A stretch of DNA of 64,000 nucleotides from Mesostigma viride (Eukaryota > Streptophyta > Mesostigmatophyceae > Mesostigmatales > Mesostigmataceae). A program made the translations under genes and the position numbers. Under the pieces are notes generated by a model that ran no database searches, had not been told where the DNA came from, and was given only the letters and a program-made list of their open reading frames with translations. Below are positions 37,317-49,800 of the stretch, piece by piece. The stretch is from NCBI GenBank assembly GCA_009746045.1, contig RPFO01001598.1, positions 96,001 to 160,000 on the forward strand, written 5' to 3'. The first letter of the stretch is position 1, and each line of letters opens with the position of its first letter.

Positions 37317-39929
37317 GGAGGGGGATAAAAACCGGGGAGGGGTAGGGGGGGAGAGAGGGGTAGGGGGGAATAAACAGTTTACTACAAATGCATCGAGCAC
37401 TGCACGTGGCTGCTCTCTTCCTGTGCGACCGAAATGAGAGGAAGCGTGTGACCAAAGGCGTGTGTTGGCAGTGTTGAATAAGGAACAAAAACTTTAAATG
37501 CAAGCAAATTTAGCACTGCTGGTACAGAGTTAGCTCTCTAAATACAGAAAACTTAGCACGGCTACTTCTTGCCCTCTTTGTGAATGATCAAGGACAAATT
37601 CGCAGGGTTGGGGTGTGGAATGGAGGGCCAGATACGGCCGGGATATGCAAGGGGGTAGAAAGGGGGGGATAGAAACAGGGCCACACATTTAGTACTGCGC
37701 GGGGTGGGGAGACGGGGAGTGGGACATATACACACAAACATAAACTGCGCCTCCCTCTTGCTTATCATTGGTTGATCTCTGCGTGAGCGATAATCAATGG
37801 CTTCATCAACACCAATGCAGCCAGTCTCATATTATAGTTAGCAGTAAGGTAACATCGCATCACGATAATAAGGAACCCGCGGATCTAGTCGCGTGGAAAA
37901 CACAGGTAGGCATGACTACATTAACAACAAGCAAGCTTGTTGCTACACGACGTAAAAACTCTCAAGCCGAGGGCACTCATGGACAAAAACATGCCAATAA
38001 TAGACATCCAAAAGAGGCACGATGCCCCTGACCAGGACCCTGAACCCCTGGCCCCCACCGCCACACACCTAGTTCAGAATCAGCCACCTGGAGATCCTGG
38101 TTGATATGCAAAAACTATTACAGCTCTAGCTATACATACCGGCCTTTTCCTCGTCCACGAGCTATGTTTCCACCAGCGTGTGCCTAGCAGCTGGGCGCCT
38201 CTACAATGACATAATTATATTTCCACCCCAGCCATTACACCCTGACACCTGCCCACCTCTTCCTCCTCCTCCTCCTCGAGCTCTTCCGCCTCGGCTGCGC
38301 GCTGCCGCAGGCTGGGGAGATGACCGCCACGTGGTGACAGCAGGAGGTGCACCACCACCACCACCAACACCAACAGGAACAACAAGAACAACCGCAACAA
38401 CGAGGACAAGGACAAGGAGGACAACCGCAAGAAGGTCAACCGCAGCAGCAGCAACGCAAACGTAACCACGCAGCAGATGTGAGCCACGCCACGAGTACGG
38501 AAAAAATGTTTGTATTTATGCAAACCAATTGAAAAGGTGATGGAAGCCCAAACCCAGCGGACAATGACACACAAGTCACGACACACGTTGGCCATCACAG
38601 AGGCCTCCACGAGCCGGGAGGGGTGCAGTGCAAGCATACGATGAATATGCGGAAAGGCCTGCGGGTGCTTGTGTCTTGTGGGAAGGCAAGGGCGCGGTGA
38701 GCTAGAACTGGGCAAAGCGACCACTTTTAGAGCGAGGGAAGCTGATAGTGGGGCCTTTGAGTGAGGGCGTGCGCGCAGGGTGACACTGTGCTCAAGGCGA
38801 GCACAAAACGGACAAAGCAAGACCAGAGCGAGTACGTGCAGGGTGGTGCCGCTAGTAAGGGACCCATGTGGCTGTGCCGCGGGGACGCAGCAGTCGATCG
38901 CAGCAGGCACGAGGCAAGACAGGTGCCGCTGGGGGGGCGCATATGGTCAGGTGGCACAACTTGTTGCTCTAAAAAGCAACAATGAAGCACAAACTCCACA
39001 TGGTTGTTCATTCTTATTGGCAGTCCAACATGCCCTATTCCTGGGCGGAAATCTCCATGGGTTGCTGAGCAGCAAGGCATACTTCCAGCCACCCCAAAGT
39101 GGCCACTCCCCAACAGCGGAAGGATACCTCCTCCCCCACCCCCCTTACCACCTAGGCACTAGGATGTTCAAGGTGTGCAGCGCACACGGCAGGCGCACAG
39201 GGAGGAGGAAGCACGAAGAGTAAAGATAGGAGTTGATGGTATCCAGGATCCAGGTACATGCGCCTGTGCGTACCTTTCCCTCAACCGGGCTCTTCGTTCA
39301 TCGATGTCCTCCTCATCATCCTCGTCGCCTTGCCTATCTGCGTCCTCGTCATCGCTCCCCTGCTCGTGTCTCCTCCCCCCTCGGGCGGCCGGTGCATGGA
39401 TCTCGCCATCTTCCTCCTCCTCACTCTCAACGATCTGTGACGCGGATTCCACGAACACCAGCGACGTAAACAGGAGGGAAGAGGAAATCCAATTATACAC
39501 AGGATAAGCCAAGGGTCTGTGAACCGAGTATTCCATAAACGCAGATGATGGACGTGGAGAATCTCCCCAGCCAGGAAAAGGCCGAACGGAAAGGGCGAGT
39601 AAGAATCAAGCCCTGGAATCGTTGACGTCTGAGATTCTAAAACTTACTTCGGCGGCACGGATTTGACGGTGATGAGCTATCGCTTCTGCACGGTCTCGAC
39701 GAGCTTCAGCTAGACGCTGCAAACGTCGATCTTCTGCAGGAGGTAACGCAGCCCTGCCTGGAGCGGCTGTCAAATCCTTAGCGGCAACGTCCTCAGGTGC
39801 TTGATCCTCTGCCGCCCATTCCGGCGCACGCCCGGCCCAGTAACGTTTGACCTTGGCGGTGGAGATAACGCCCTTGTTGAATTCCTTTTCTGTCGCATTA
39901 GGCTTGCTGACACCGGCTGCAACCGACAT
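32978..39929 (-). CDS. MFAP1: Microfibrillar-associated protein 1 (spliceosomal B-complex factor)
   Basis: Seven exons on the minus strand join in phase: 39929-39648, 39434-39274, 38311-38257, 37066-36899, 36220-36039, 34136-33771 and 33074-32978 (TAG). The product is 436 residues, close to the roughly 439 of animal MFAP1. Seen: an N-terminal VKRYWAGRAPEW block, acidic stretches (VESEEEEDGE; EEEEEEE), SEYETDSEDE and VKPVFVPKKERETV, EYEAWKGREMTRIK, and the hallmark C-terminal KFLQKYYHKGAFF, DKSILPKVMQVRHFGRSGRS and THLVAEDTTQWDSPW. MFAP1 is known as a nuclear component of the spliceosomal B complex needed for pre-mRNA splicing. Every block appears in the expected order, so the model looks complete. 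The introns hold several satellites. It is divergent to the UBR gene, with 931 bp between the two start codons. Confidence 0.95.
33500..33612. repeat. About 49-bp tandem repeat in MFAP1 intron 6
   Basis: About 2.5 copies of AACGAAAGAGCGCGGCGCGA followed by TTCCCTCAAC. The last copy is shortened. Confidence 0.8.
34196..34900. repeat. G-rich minisatellite in MFAP1 intron 5
   Basis: Successive blocks of related short units occur: GGGGGCGAG (9 bp, to about 34520), GGGGGCCAG, GGGCGAG (7 bp, 34590-34780) and GGGTGCGAG. Unit drift in order along the array suggests repeated local expansion. It creates a 520-codon open frame that is not a gene. Confidence 0.95.
35678..35964. repeat. 24-bp tandem repeat, 12 copies, in MFAP1 intron 5
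   Basis: The unit is ATCCTATAGTGATCAACGGC plus AACG, with C/T variation at the TATAG position. Each copy includes a TGATCA palindrome. The unit length is a multiple of three, so frames stay open on both strands. Confidence 0.96.
36286..36442. repeat. 52-bp tandem repeat, 3 copies, in MFAP1 intron 4
   Basis: Three nearly identical units contain GGGCAGGTGGAGGGACACAA followed by ATGAGGGGAATTGGAAATAC. No coding evidence; the flanking exons join in phase. Confidence 0.9.
37285..37315. repeat. Poly-G run in MFAP1 intron 3
   Basis: 31 consecutive G on the plus strand, followed by GGAGGAGGGG. Such runs are prone to assembly length error. Confidence 0.95.
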
Positions 39930-40860
39930 TTTCTCACAGGTCTGGAAGGCGGGTAGCGGACACCGATGGATGTAATTTAATGTAAGGCAAGGATGCAGGT
40001 ATTAAACAAGCACGTTTTCCCAGTTTTTCATCATACGCACTTACGGTTCTAAACGGTCCAACTCAAATCCGGTAGTCTACCGCGTCCTAAGTCAGCGCCA
40101 CTAAATTCGCGGAAAGGCTCATGCCGGTATCTATGTAATGGCTCCTATATCACTACCCAGCCAATTCAACTAGGCCACTAAATTCCCTCGCGGTTTCTTT
40201 CCATGGCCGTTTCTACGAACACATTTTCGAGGTAATTGCTGTATGTATTTTCTACTGACTGTATTGGTCTCTTCCATCGGCCCTTGTTCTGACGGTCGAC
40301 ACCGCTTTACATGCCACTGATGCCAGTCTAATCGATGCCAATCATTGTGCGTGCCGGCGTGCGATGTGAGGCCGGCGGTGGACGACGGCTGACGCAATTC
40401 CACCGTCGGGCGGTCGGTCCGTCGCCGTTTGGCGAAGATCTGCCACGTGGTGTCACTGGTCGCGTTGCGGATCAAGTTGATGGTCCTACCTAATAATTTC
40501 ACGAAGTCTACAGCTTCCATCACTAATGGCTTGATAAATTGCGCGGAACCAAACATTAAAATTTTGCCCGCCTTTCGCCCGCTATCACTTGTGATACACG
40601 GAAACGAGCATGTAAGCCATGGGAGTCCCCGTAAGACGTTGGCCCCTCTGCGATCCATGCTACCGCTTTGTTGTTGGCTAATTTGCAGCCGGTGCTTGCA
40701 CATGCGTGGTGTACGTGGCTACATCAGCCGACTTAGGACGCCTCTTTCAATGTCCATGTGCGCTGACAGTATACAACGCGGTTTTTAACGTCGATCATCT
40801 TCAGGCGTTGCGAGTTCTTCTTGGCATGTAGCCAATTGGTGGCAAACAGAAACAACGTGA
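39930..40860. promoter_or_regulatory. Divergent MFAP1/UBR intergenic region
   Basis: 931 bp separate the two start codons of head-to-head genes. A CCAAT box lies at 40832-40836, 25 nt before the UBR ATG, and a GC-rich patch lies near 40360-40440. Open frames here are short and unsupported. A shared bidirectional promoter is inferred from the arrangement only. Confidence 0.55.
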
Positions 40861-43800
40861 ATGGCGGACAGGCAATACTTAAAGCAGGTTATTGGCGGTG
40901 TGTCTGGCTCGACGGTAAGCAGCGAGGGCGTTTCCAAGGTCTTGCTTGCTTGCGAGACTCTCATTTGCCCAGCCGGGTTTCCTGGCGGTTTCCCCGCGTA
41001 TTTGGATCATGCCGAGGCCAGCGCGCCTCGCCAATCATGCACGTCCGTGTGGATGGCCGGCACCTTCGCTTACCGGTGCCGTACCTGCCAGCTGCATGAA
41101 GCCAGGTTGGTACTCAACACTGTAAAATGTAGTTTTCTTTCCTACCTTCCTCTCTTTTCAAGAAATGCGGCTGCCTGCCAAGTAATCAGTGTGAATTATA
41201 CTTCTTGTTTGCCAGTGACTTTCCTATACTCTGGATGCTGCAGCGCTGAACGTTTCTAAACTGTCTCCTGCCTCACCATCCTTGGAACCTTGCTACCTGA
41301 ATTCTCCTTTCCTTATTCTGCAGTGCCATCTGCAAGGCCTGCTTCATTGCCGGAAACCATCAACATCACGATTACGGTGAGGATGAGCAGCTTTGCCAAG
41401 CGTTCCAGGAACGAGGCCAACATGTTGGCAATGTTTCATGTCTGCCACGTGTTTGGATCAAGAATTGCCACAATATCTGACTTTCTGAATTGCTGTCCTC
41501 GTTGGGATTTCAAAGGCAATGTCTGATGATTTGTTTTGAGATACTTTTCTTGAGATATGTCTGATGCTTTTTCTTGGTACGCATAATTCTTTTCCGTGGC
41601 ACCCAAGCAACACCTCAGAATCATCTCCAACCTGCCCTTTTTCCCTCTCCCTACCTCCTTGCCTGACGTCTATGTGCTGGAATGTGGCTTGACCGCACTC
41701 GTGGTATCGTCAGGGCAAGGCTGTCAAGTTGTGCGATACGGGACCAGTGGTACTGTGGCAGGAAAGAGGCTTGCAGGGGAGTTTCCTGGTACTCACCACC
41801 ACCAAAGCCCTCCCGTCAATCTCCCGTCTTACCACTCGTTAATCACTCGTAGGAAGGAATCTTTTGTTGCACTGTTTCCTTGCGTCCCTTCACGTAGTCC
41901 AGCCTTCAGGCAATATATCCCACATCCTACAATGCAACTAGACTGATTGCTGCTTGACTTATTCTTTTTTTTTTCTTCTCAACTTCTGATGGAAGTGTGG
42001 ACCTTCTTCTCACATGCACGCCCCTGGGTTCCTCCTCCTCCTCCTCCTCCTCCTCCTCCTCCTCCTCCTCCTCCTCCTCCTCCTCCTCCTCCTCCTCCTC
42101 CTCCTCCTCCTCCTCCTCCTCCTCCTCCTCCTCCTCCTCCTCCTCCTCCTCCTCCTCCTCCTCCTCCTCCTCCTCCTCCTCCTCCTCCTCCTCCTCCTCC
42201 TCCTCCTCCCCTCCCCTCCTCCTCCTCCTCCTCCTCCTCCTCCTCCTCCTCCTCCTCCTCCTCCTCCTCCTCCTCCTCCTCCTCCTCCTCCTCCTCCTCC
42301 TCCTCCTCCTCCTCCTCCTCCTCCTCCTCCTCCTCCTCCTCCTCCTCCTCCTCCTCCTCCTCCTCCTCCTCCTCCTCCTCCTCCTCCTCCTCCTCCTCCT
42401 CCTCCCCCCAGTGATGTACCGGAGCGAGGCCGGCGGCTGCTGCGACTGCGGGGATGCCGACGCGTGGAAGGAGAGCGGGTGCGTGCGCGCATGGTTCTGC
42501 CGTCATGCGGCTTTGATACGTGCACTATTGATACAAGATCGAGAGAACCTCGACCGGGGAATGGATCATAGAAAACATACAGACAAGCGCAAAAAAGTCG
42601 CAAGTACTAATCGGCCACTAGTTCTTATCTGTAGTTTTTCCTACATGGGTGGTGTCCAGACGTACCGGTGGATTCCTGGTTTCCGTTTCATCAAGGGCTC
42701 GTTTGGGGGGTGGGCATCAGGTCAGCATTCTTAATCCAACATTGCACCGCCTCGCAAATCCCTGCCAGCTTATCCAACCACCTGTTGTGGAATTCGATTT
42801 CTGTTGCATGCCATGTATTGCAATCCATCGAGGTTCCTCAGGGGCTTGTTCCTCATGCGAGGGTATCCGTCTTGGCCGCCCGGTGGCCGCCACCCCGGGG
42901 GCTGGGCCAACCCGCTGACCCCATCCCCACCCTCGCCCCCCCACTCCCACCCCATCCCCTCTCCACCCCACCCCCTCCCACCCCTCTACACAGCTTCTGC
43001 CCGCGCCACATGGCGCCCGAGTCGTCGTCCGCGGAAGAGCAGCTCCCCGAATCCGTGCGCGGCGTGGCGGTGGACATGGGTGAGCGCAAAAGTGGAGCGT
43101 GGGTGATGCATCAGACTGGGTCGACAGGCCCTTTTAGGGTAATTACGAGCAAGGGTGGAGAGGCCCGTTTAGGGTAAATTTGAGGCAGGGTCGACAGGCC
43201 CATCGAGGGTAATCATGAGGTCTGGTTGACAGGCCATTTTAGGGGAATCCTTCCCTTCTGACTTCATTTGCCTCTCCATTCCCTGGTCCTCCCCCCTTTT
43301 GCTGGCCCCATCCGCACCCCCCCCCCCCCATTCCACCCCTCCCCCCCCCCCACCCCCTTACACCTGCCCCCCCCAGTGCGCCTGGTCATGGCCCTCCTCA
43401 TGGGCTTCATCCGCAAGCTGGTGGGGGAGAACCCGGTGTTGTTCTCGCAGCCGGCACCGCCCGCCCGCGGCACCGTCCTGTCGCCCGCAGCGAGTGCCGC
43501 TCTGGAGATCATATCCTGGTTTGAGGAGGTACAGTGTATTAGCGACACCACAGTTTTATGGTGTATAGGGTGGAGATACCGGCTGATGGTGACAGGTGAT
43601 GGCACGGCCGTACGGGTAATTGTTATAATTTGATAATTGTTTATGGATAATTGTTGTAATTTGATGCAGTATAAAATGTGGCAGTGTAGAGTGGTTGCGC
43701 TGGAGATCATGTCCTTGTTTGAGGAGGTATGTGCCTTTGCAATGTTATCATGTAATATGTGAAATGGTTTTGTACCATACCGGACTCGAACACAGGACCT

Positions 43801-46800
43801 GTTGCATGATTTCGCGGCTACAGGGATCTCCTGATCCGTCGGCATCATGTAATATGTATACAGGGTGATGGTGTGGAGTGATGGTGTACAGTGATGGTAC
43901 AGGGCGCGGGAGATCGTTTCGTTATCTGAGGAGTTGTGTGAACCTTACGTATCTAGCAATGTGATAGCACATGTACCAATACAAGTGACAGCACACGATA
44001 GCCTCAACGTAGGGCGTGTTCTTATACAGGTGTCCCATTACAGGCATCATCGCAGTTTCTCTTGTCTGTTTTCCTGAGCAACCCGTCTCCTCTCTCCCCG
44101 ATCCTTCCACCCTGTAGGCCCAGCCGCTGCCCTCTGCGCATCTACGCAGCGTATACTCCCGCGTGCTGTTCATGTTCTTATGGTATGTTCATGTTCTTAT
44201 GGTATGTTCATGTTCTTATGGTATGTTCATGTTCTTATGGTATGTTCATGATCTTATGGTATGTTCATGTTCTTATGGTATGTATGTTCATGTTCTTATG
44301 GTATGTTCATGTTCTTATGGTATGATCATGTTCTTGTGGTATGTTCATGTTCTTATGGTATGTTCATGTTCTTATGGTATGTTCATGTTCTTATGGTATG
44401 ATCATGTTCTTGTGGTATGTTCATGTTCTTATGGTATGTTCATGTTCTTATGGTATGTTCATGTTCTTGTGGTATGTTCATGTTCTTATGGTATGACTAC
44501 TTTACACGCATCCTGGTGGTCGCGGTCCTTGTGCCTGTATGATGCCGCCCACGGTTCTGTTCTGGCTCGCGGTGACAAACCTCCTACTGCTATCTAAAAT
44601 TTTTCGCTATCTAAAATGAATCTTGTACCGTGTCACTTCTCTTTCTGTTCGTATGTTACTATGTTTGGCACGGTCCGTGGTGCCATGGCATCGTTTCTGC
44701 ATTTGCCCGGCCCTGCCCCTATTATTGTGGCTATTGTATTTTTTTTTTCCAGCTCTGCCGGTCCCCCGCGTTCCGCAACATTCTCTGCCGCGAGGTCCTG
44801 TGGGACACATGTGCGGGCCACAACACTGGAACCGCTTCTCTGCCCCCGACTGCTGCGCCTGCTTCTTCGCCTGCTTTGGAAGCACAGGCCGAGGGCCCTG
44901 TGGCCAGCGATGTGCCAGGGACCGAGCCCTGGGCAGGCGTGCAGGTGAGGAGGCCAGCAGGAATCTCCTGGCCACGCCATGACTCGATGATTCATATATC
45001 ATCTGGATTTTGAGCTGAGGGCATCTCGTGTCAGAAGCTTTTGGAAAATTTGGGGGCTTGTTCAGCGGCGTGTATCATTTTAGGGACTGAGTGATTTGTT
45101 CGATGGATGCTGTCTGTGCGCGCGCTTCTGTTCATAAGAATGTGCTCATGTCTCATGCAGTATTCCCACAGGCTCACCTTGACCTCTGTCATCTGTTTGT
45201 CATTTCTGGACTGAGCTTTCGAGCATAGAATTGTACTTTGGCATCGCGCGTGTGCTTCTTCACTTGGTCTCTGTTGCAAAAAACTGTGCGGCATACGTGC
45301 CTGTGTGCCTGCCGGTTACTCCCTTCCCCCCCCTGCCAACTGCATGCGTGCACAAATCCCACCCACCCCATCTGCCCCCCCCTCCCATGCCCCCCCTATG
45401 AATGCAACCCTCCCGCCCAACCCCACCGGTGCACCAGATCAACACGGGCTGTGTGCTCCACTGCATCTTGGAGTGGTTCCCGTACTTCCCGCCCGACTTC
45501 CTGCACAAGGTATGCGGCCCTCGATTACAAACATGTTACCTGTGAAGGTCCTTGGAAAACTTTATATATAAATATACTACGTATCAGACACTCTGCACCA
45601 GGTACGCACCTAGGGACTTACTCTGTCCCCGCTCTTTCTGTCAATGTGCCGGGTTAAGGGCTCATTCTTCACAATGGTGTGTTTGAGAGGACACGATTTC
45701 TAATTTTTTTTCCTGGACTTCTTGGCTACTCGCACTAAACCGAGCATTCTGTCAGAAAAGTTTAAGAATGGAAGCGTTGTGCCTCAAGTTCAAATTCTGA
45801 TAAAAATTAAACACAGTTATACTGTGTGGCCTTCCCTCTCGTCTGAAGAGCTTGGGGGTGTCTTGCGGCTGCACTTGAATGCATTCAGCATTCTTTACTC
45901 TCTGAATATGTTTAAACAATCGACCAGCACTTTTCTTACACAACATCCTTTTGCACGTCTTTTTATGTGCTCCGTGTCGCATTCTAACTCCCCTCCTATT
46001 CCCATCGCTTGTCAGCAGGCTGTCTTTTATTAATGGACCCACCCACCCGTCTGTCCGTCCACCCCCCCGCCCGCCCGCCCGCCCGCCCGCCCGCCCGCCC
46101 GCCCGCCCGCCGCCCGCCCGCCCGCCCGCCCGCCCGCCCGCCCGCCCGCCGCCGCCCGCCCGCCCGCCCGCCCGCCCGCCCGCCCGCCCGCCGCCCGCCC
46201 GCCCGCCGCCCGCCCGCCCGCCCGCCCGCCCGCCCGCCCGCCCGCCCGTCCGTCCATCCATCCATCCATCCATTTGTTTAATGTTCTAATTGTTTCTGCG
46301 TTGTCTCCCAATGGCTTCCCTGCGGACTCGCCCCGCGCCCTGCCGCCCCGTGGCGCGCAGACCATCACCCTGTTCCTGCGCATGCTGCACAACGTGGCGT
46401 TCCGCCGCCCCTTCACGCTTCTGCTGGTCCACCACTACGTGCACCTGGTGGAGAGCGCGCTGCGGCAGCCATCATCCGAGGCGGTGGCTGCCATCGCAAA
46501 GTGCATGGACCGCTGTAAGTGCGCGCGCCTGCTGCGTCTTACCATCAATCGAAACTTAATATAAAAAAACAAATAAATAAATTGATATATGTGCCCATAT
46601 AAGTGCCGGCCACTGTGGCTCAACTTAGACTCATTCATCCATCCATTCATCCGTTCATTCATTCGTGTAACTTCCTTGGTGGGGGGGGAGTCAAACTATG
46701 TAGACATGTCCAAATGTTGTTTACAAGTATAGGAGTAATTATGGCAGGTCCATACTGGTCTAATGCGCTGGCTTCCTGTGAAGTGGACTTGCATCTGCAT

Positions 46801-49800
46801 TCATTCGAATTGGCATTCTGATTATCTACATTTGCAGCCACAGCCACAGCCGCTTCCGCAGCCACAGCTCCTAAGGTTCCTGCACCTGGCAACAACGTGG
46901 ACTGAAGATTTTATGACCTAGCAATTTCTCGTTCCTTGAGTCCCCCCAACCCCGGGACTGGTCCCTTCCTATTTCTGCTTATGAACCATGACTGGCTGTC
47001 TGCGCCCTCTTCCTTCCCCGTGCAGTGACGGTGCAAGTGTTCAATACCGATGACTTCACGTATGAGCTGGTCCGAGCTGGCCTCTTCCAAACTCTCGTCA
47101 GCGCGCTCAGCACCGTGGTGACCCACGCCAAGCGGTGGTGAGCAGAAAGCACTTCGCTGTCGAGGGCTCTTTTGGGTTCCTCGACACTTGCCAGGGCCAA
47201 TGTAGGGCTAATCAGGGCTATACATGGCTGTTCAAGGTTCTTTAGGGCTATCTATGGCTAATTAGGGCTATGTAGGGCTATCTTCGGGTTTCAAGGCTAT
47301 TCAGGGTTATTGGGCGTATCAGTGCTATTTAGGACTAACTTCAAGTGAAAAACAGGGGGGCTCTCGAGTCAAGAGCAGGCAAATTTCATGACAGGTAAAG
47401 AGTTCCTTGGGCGCCTAGTGTGTTGTGGTCGCCTAGTATCTGGGGATGCCTTGCAGGGTAGCCCAACCCCGCTAGAATTGGATTCCAGCTTTTGACTGTC
47501 ACATGTTGTGTCGTCTGCACTTGTTGTGTGGTCTGCAATTGTGGCCTTCCTGCCCGTCCGCCCCTGCCAGCTCCCCCGGCTATCTGTGCACTGACTGCAC
47601 AGGCATCTGCTCTGGACATCAAGCCCCTTTCACCACGATATGAATCGCTCGCATACTCTGTTTTAGAACACAGCTCAACTGAAGAGAATGCGCAAAGACA
47701 CACAGGACGCGTGCGCTGACGTGCCCTCATCTGTGATTGCCTGTACGAGCTAGGACCGGATGCGCGCCCCCTGCGCCATGCACCCATTGCTCCTTTGTAA
47801 AGGGAACTTGGTCAGGTGGCCTTGATGGGTCACTTCTTCCTGTTTGTTCCTGGTTCCCCTGTGCTGTCCGATCCCTGTCGCCCTCTGAACTTATGCACCT
47901 TTTTCAAACCCGTTTCATTCATTACGCTTCAGTAAGTGAGAAGCATCCACTGCTTGGTTTGCTTTTGTTACCGGCCCTGCAGTTCCATGCTCCCCATGAG
48001 CTAGCGAAACTGGCACCTACCTGCATTATTTTTACCCCACCAAATCCCGTCGCGTCCCCCTCCCCGCCCCCCTCCCCGCCCCCCTCCCCGCCCAGGTTCA
48101 TGGACAACATCAGCATGAGCAGCCGGCTGGTGGACATGCACAACCGGCTGGTGGAGCAGAAGGTAGTGAAACCCGCACATTTTTGTCGTGATCCTCCCCC
48201 TAGTGCATGCCGATGTCGGCTAAGCCGCTCTCCTTTTCCTATGGTGCTGTCAGCAGCAGAGCCCACCCGGGGCTGGGGTTTGATCCTGCCCTTCTCGCTT
48301 TTCTGCGTCGTGAGTGCATGGATGCCGTAATCGTCCCATTCATGGTTGCGTCCTGGTTATGCTCGTTGCTTGTCTGCACACGGTTGTGTTCACATGATCG
48401 CAGCTCCTCTTCTGCACCATGGGTGTCTCGATACCGATAACCTCCTCTTCATTCCCGGGTCCTCGTTTTGCTCGCAGCTCTTCTTCTGCATCGTGGGCGA
48501 CCTGCGCACTATCACACGCCACCCCACGGTTGCCAGGCACATCCTCATCCATGCGCAGGACGGCCTGCTGCCCATCCTCACCATCCTGTCCACCATACAG
48601 GTGCGCTGCCCATCCTCCCCTTCCTGGTCACCATACAGACCGGTGCCCGCTTAGAAAGGCATGCAGGCCGGCCGGGGCTTTCTGCCGGCTGCATTGCTGA
48701 AAAACGGGGGGGGGGGGGGGGCTTACTTCGGGACTCAATAGTCATCAGCAAGGGCTGAGAGTATGATGAAAGTAAGGTTGCCTGGTGAAGATAAGTCAAT
48801 CAGGGCATGTTAAAGCCAGGTAAACCTTTGAGTAGTGTGACCATTTTTTCGCATTGTCGCCTACCGGCTGAATCATATCGCCCGCACGTGCGCCTGGGCC
48901 ACCTCCTATGGATGCATGCGCCCGGCGATGTGCGCCTGGGCCACCTCCTATGGATGCATGCGCCCGGCGATGTGCGCCTGGGCCACCTCCTATGGATGCA
49001 TGCGCCCGGCGATGTGCGCCTGGGCCACCTCCTATGGATGCATGCGCCCGGCGATGTGCGCCTGGGCCACCTCCTATGGATGCATGCGCCCGGCGATGTG
49101 CGCCTGGGCCACCTCCTATGGATGCATGCGCCCGGCGATGTGCGCCTGGGCCACCTCCTATGGATGCATGCGCCCGGCGATGTGCGCCTGGGCCACCTCC
49201 TATGGATGCATGCGCCCGGCGATGTGCGCCTGGGCCACCTCCTATGGATGCATGCGCCCGGCGATGTGCGCCTGGGCCACCTCCTATGGATGCATGCGCC
49301 CGGCGATGTGCGCCTGGGCCACCTCCTATGGATGCGTGCGCCCGGCGATGTGCGCCTGGGCCGCCACCTATGGATGCATGCGCCCGGCGATGTGCGCCTG
49401 GGCCACCTCCTATGGATGCATGCGCCCGGCGATGTGCGCCTGGGCCACCTCCTATGGATGCATGCGCCCGGCGATGTGCGCCTGGGCCACCTCCTATGGA
49501 TGCATGCGCCCGGCGATGTGCGCCTGGGCCACCTCCTATGGATGCATGCGCCCGGCGATGTGCGCCTGGGCCACCTTCTATGGATGCATGCGCCCGGCGA
49601 TGTGCGCCTGGGCCACCTCCTATGGATGCGTGCGCCCGGCGATGTACCCCGCATGCATCGCAGGACTGTTAAATGCATGCTCTTTTCAGTGCAACGATTA
49701 CAACCAGGCGTTCGTTGCCGATGGTGGCGCACATGCTGTGAAGAAAAACCTTCACAGCGCGCCATGATTGCGTCTGCCGACAAGTCCGATGGCAAATAGA

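Noticed and set aside
41979-42734. Poly-Pro, poly-Ser, poly-Leu, poly-Gly, poly-Glu and poly-Arg frames
   Set aside because: All are translations of one (CTC)n microsatellite in a UBR intron.
43765-43845. tRNA-like sequence on the minus strand (GTGTTCGAGTCC B-box-like)
   Set aside because: The T-arm and acceptor stem do not pair; at best a decayed tRNA-derived sequence.
48800-49799. Four overlapping frames of 250-330 codons
   Set aside because: They come from the 42-bp minisatellite; the real exons on either side join in phase without it.
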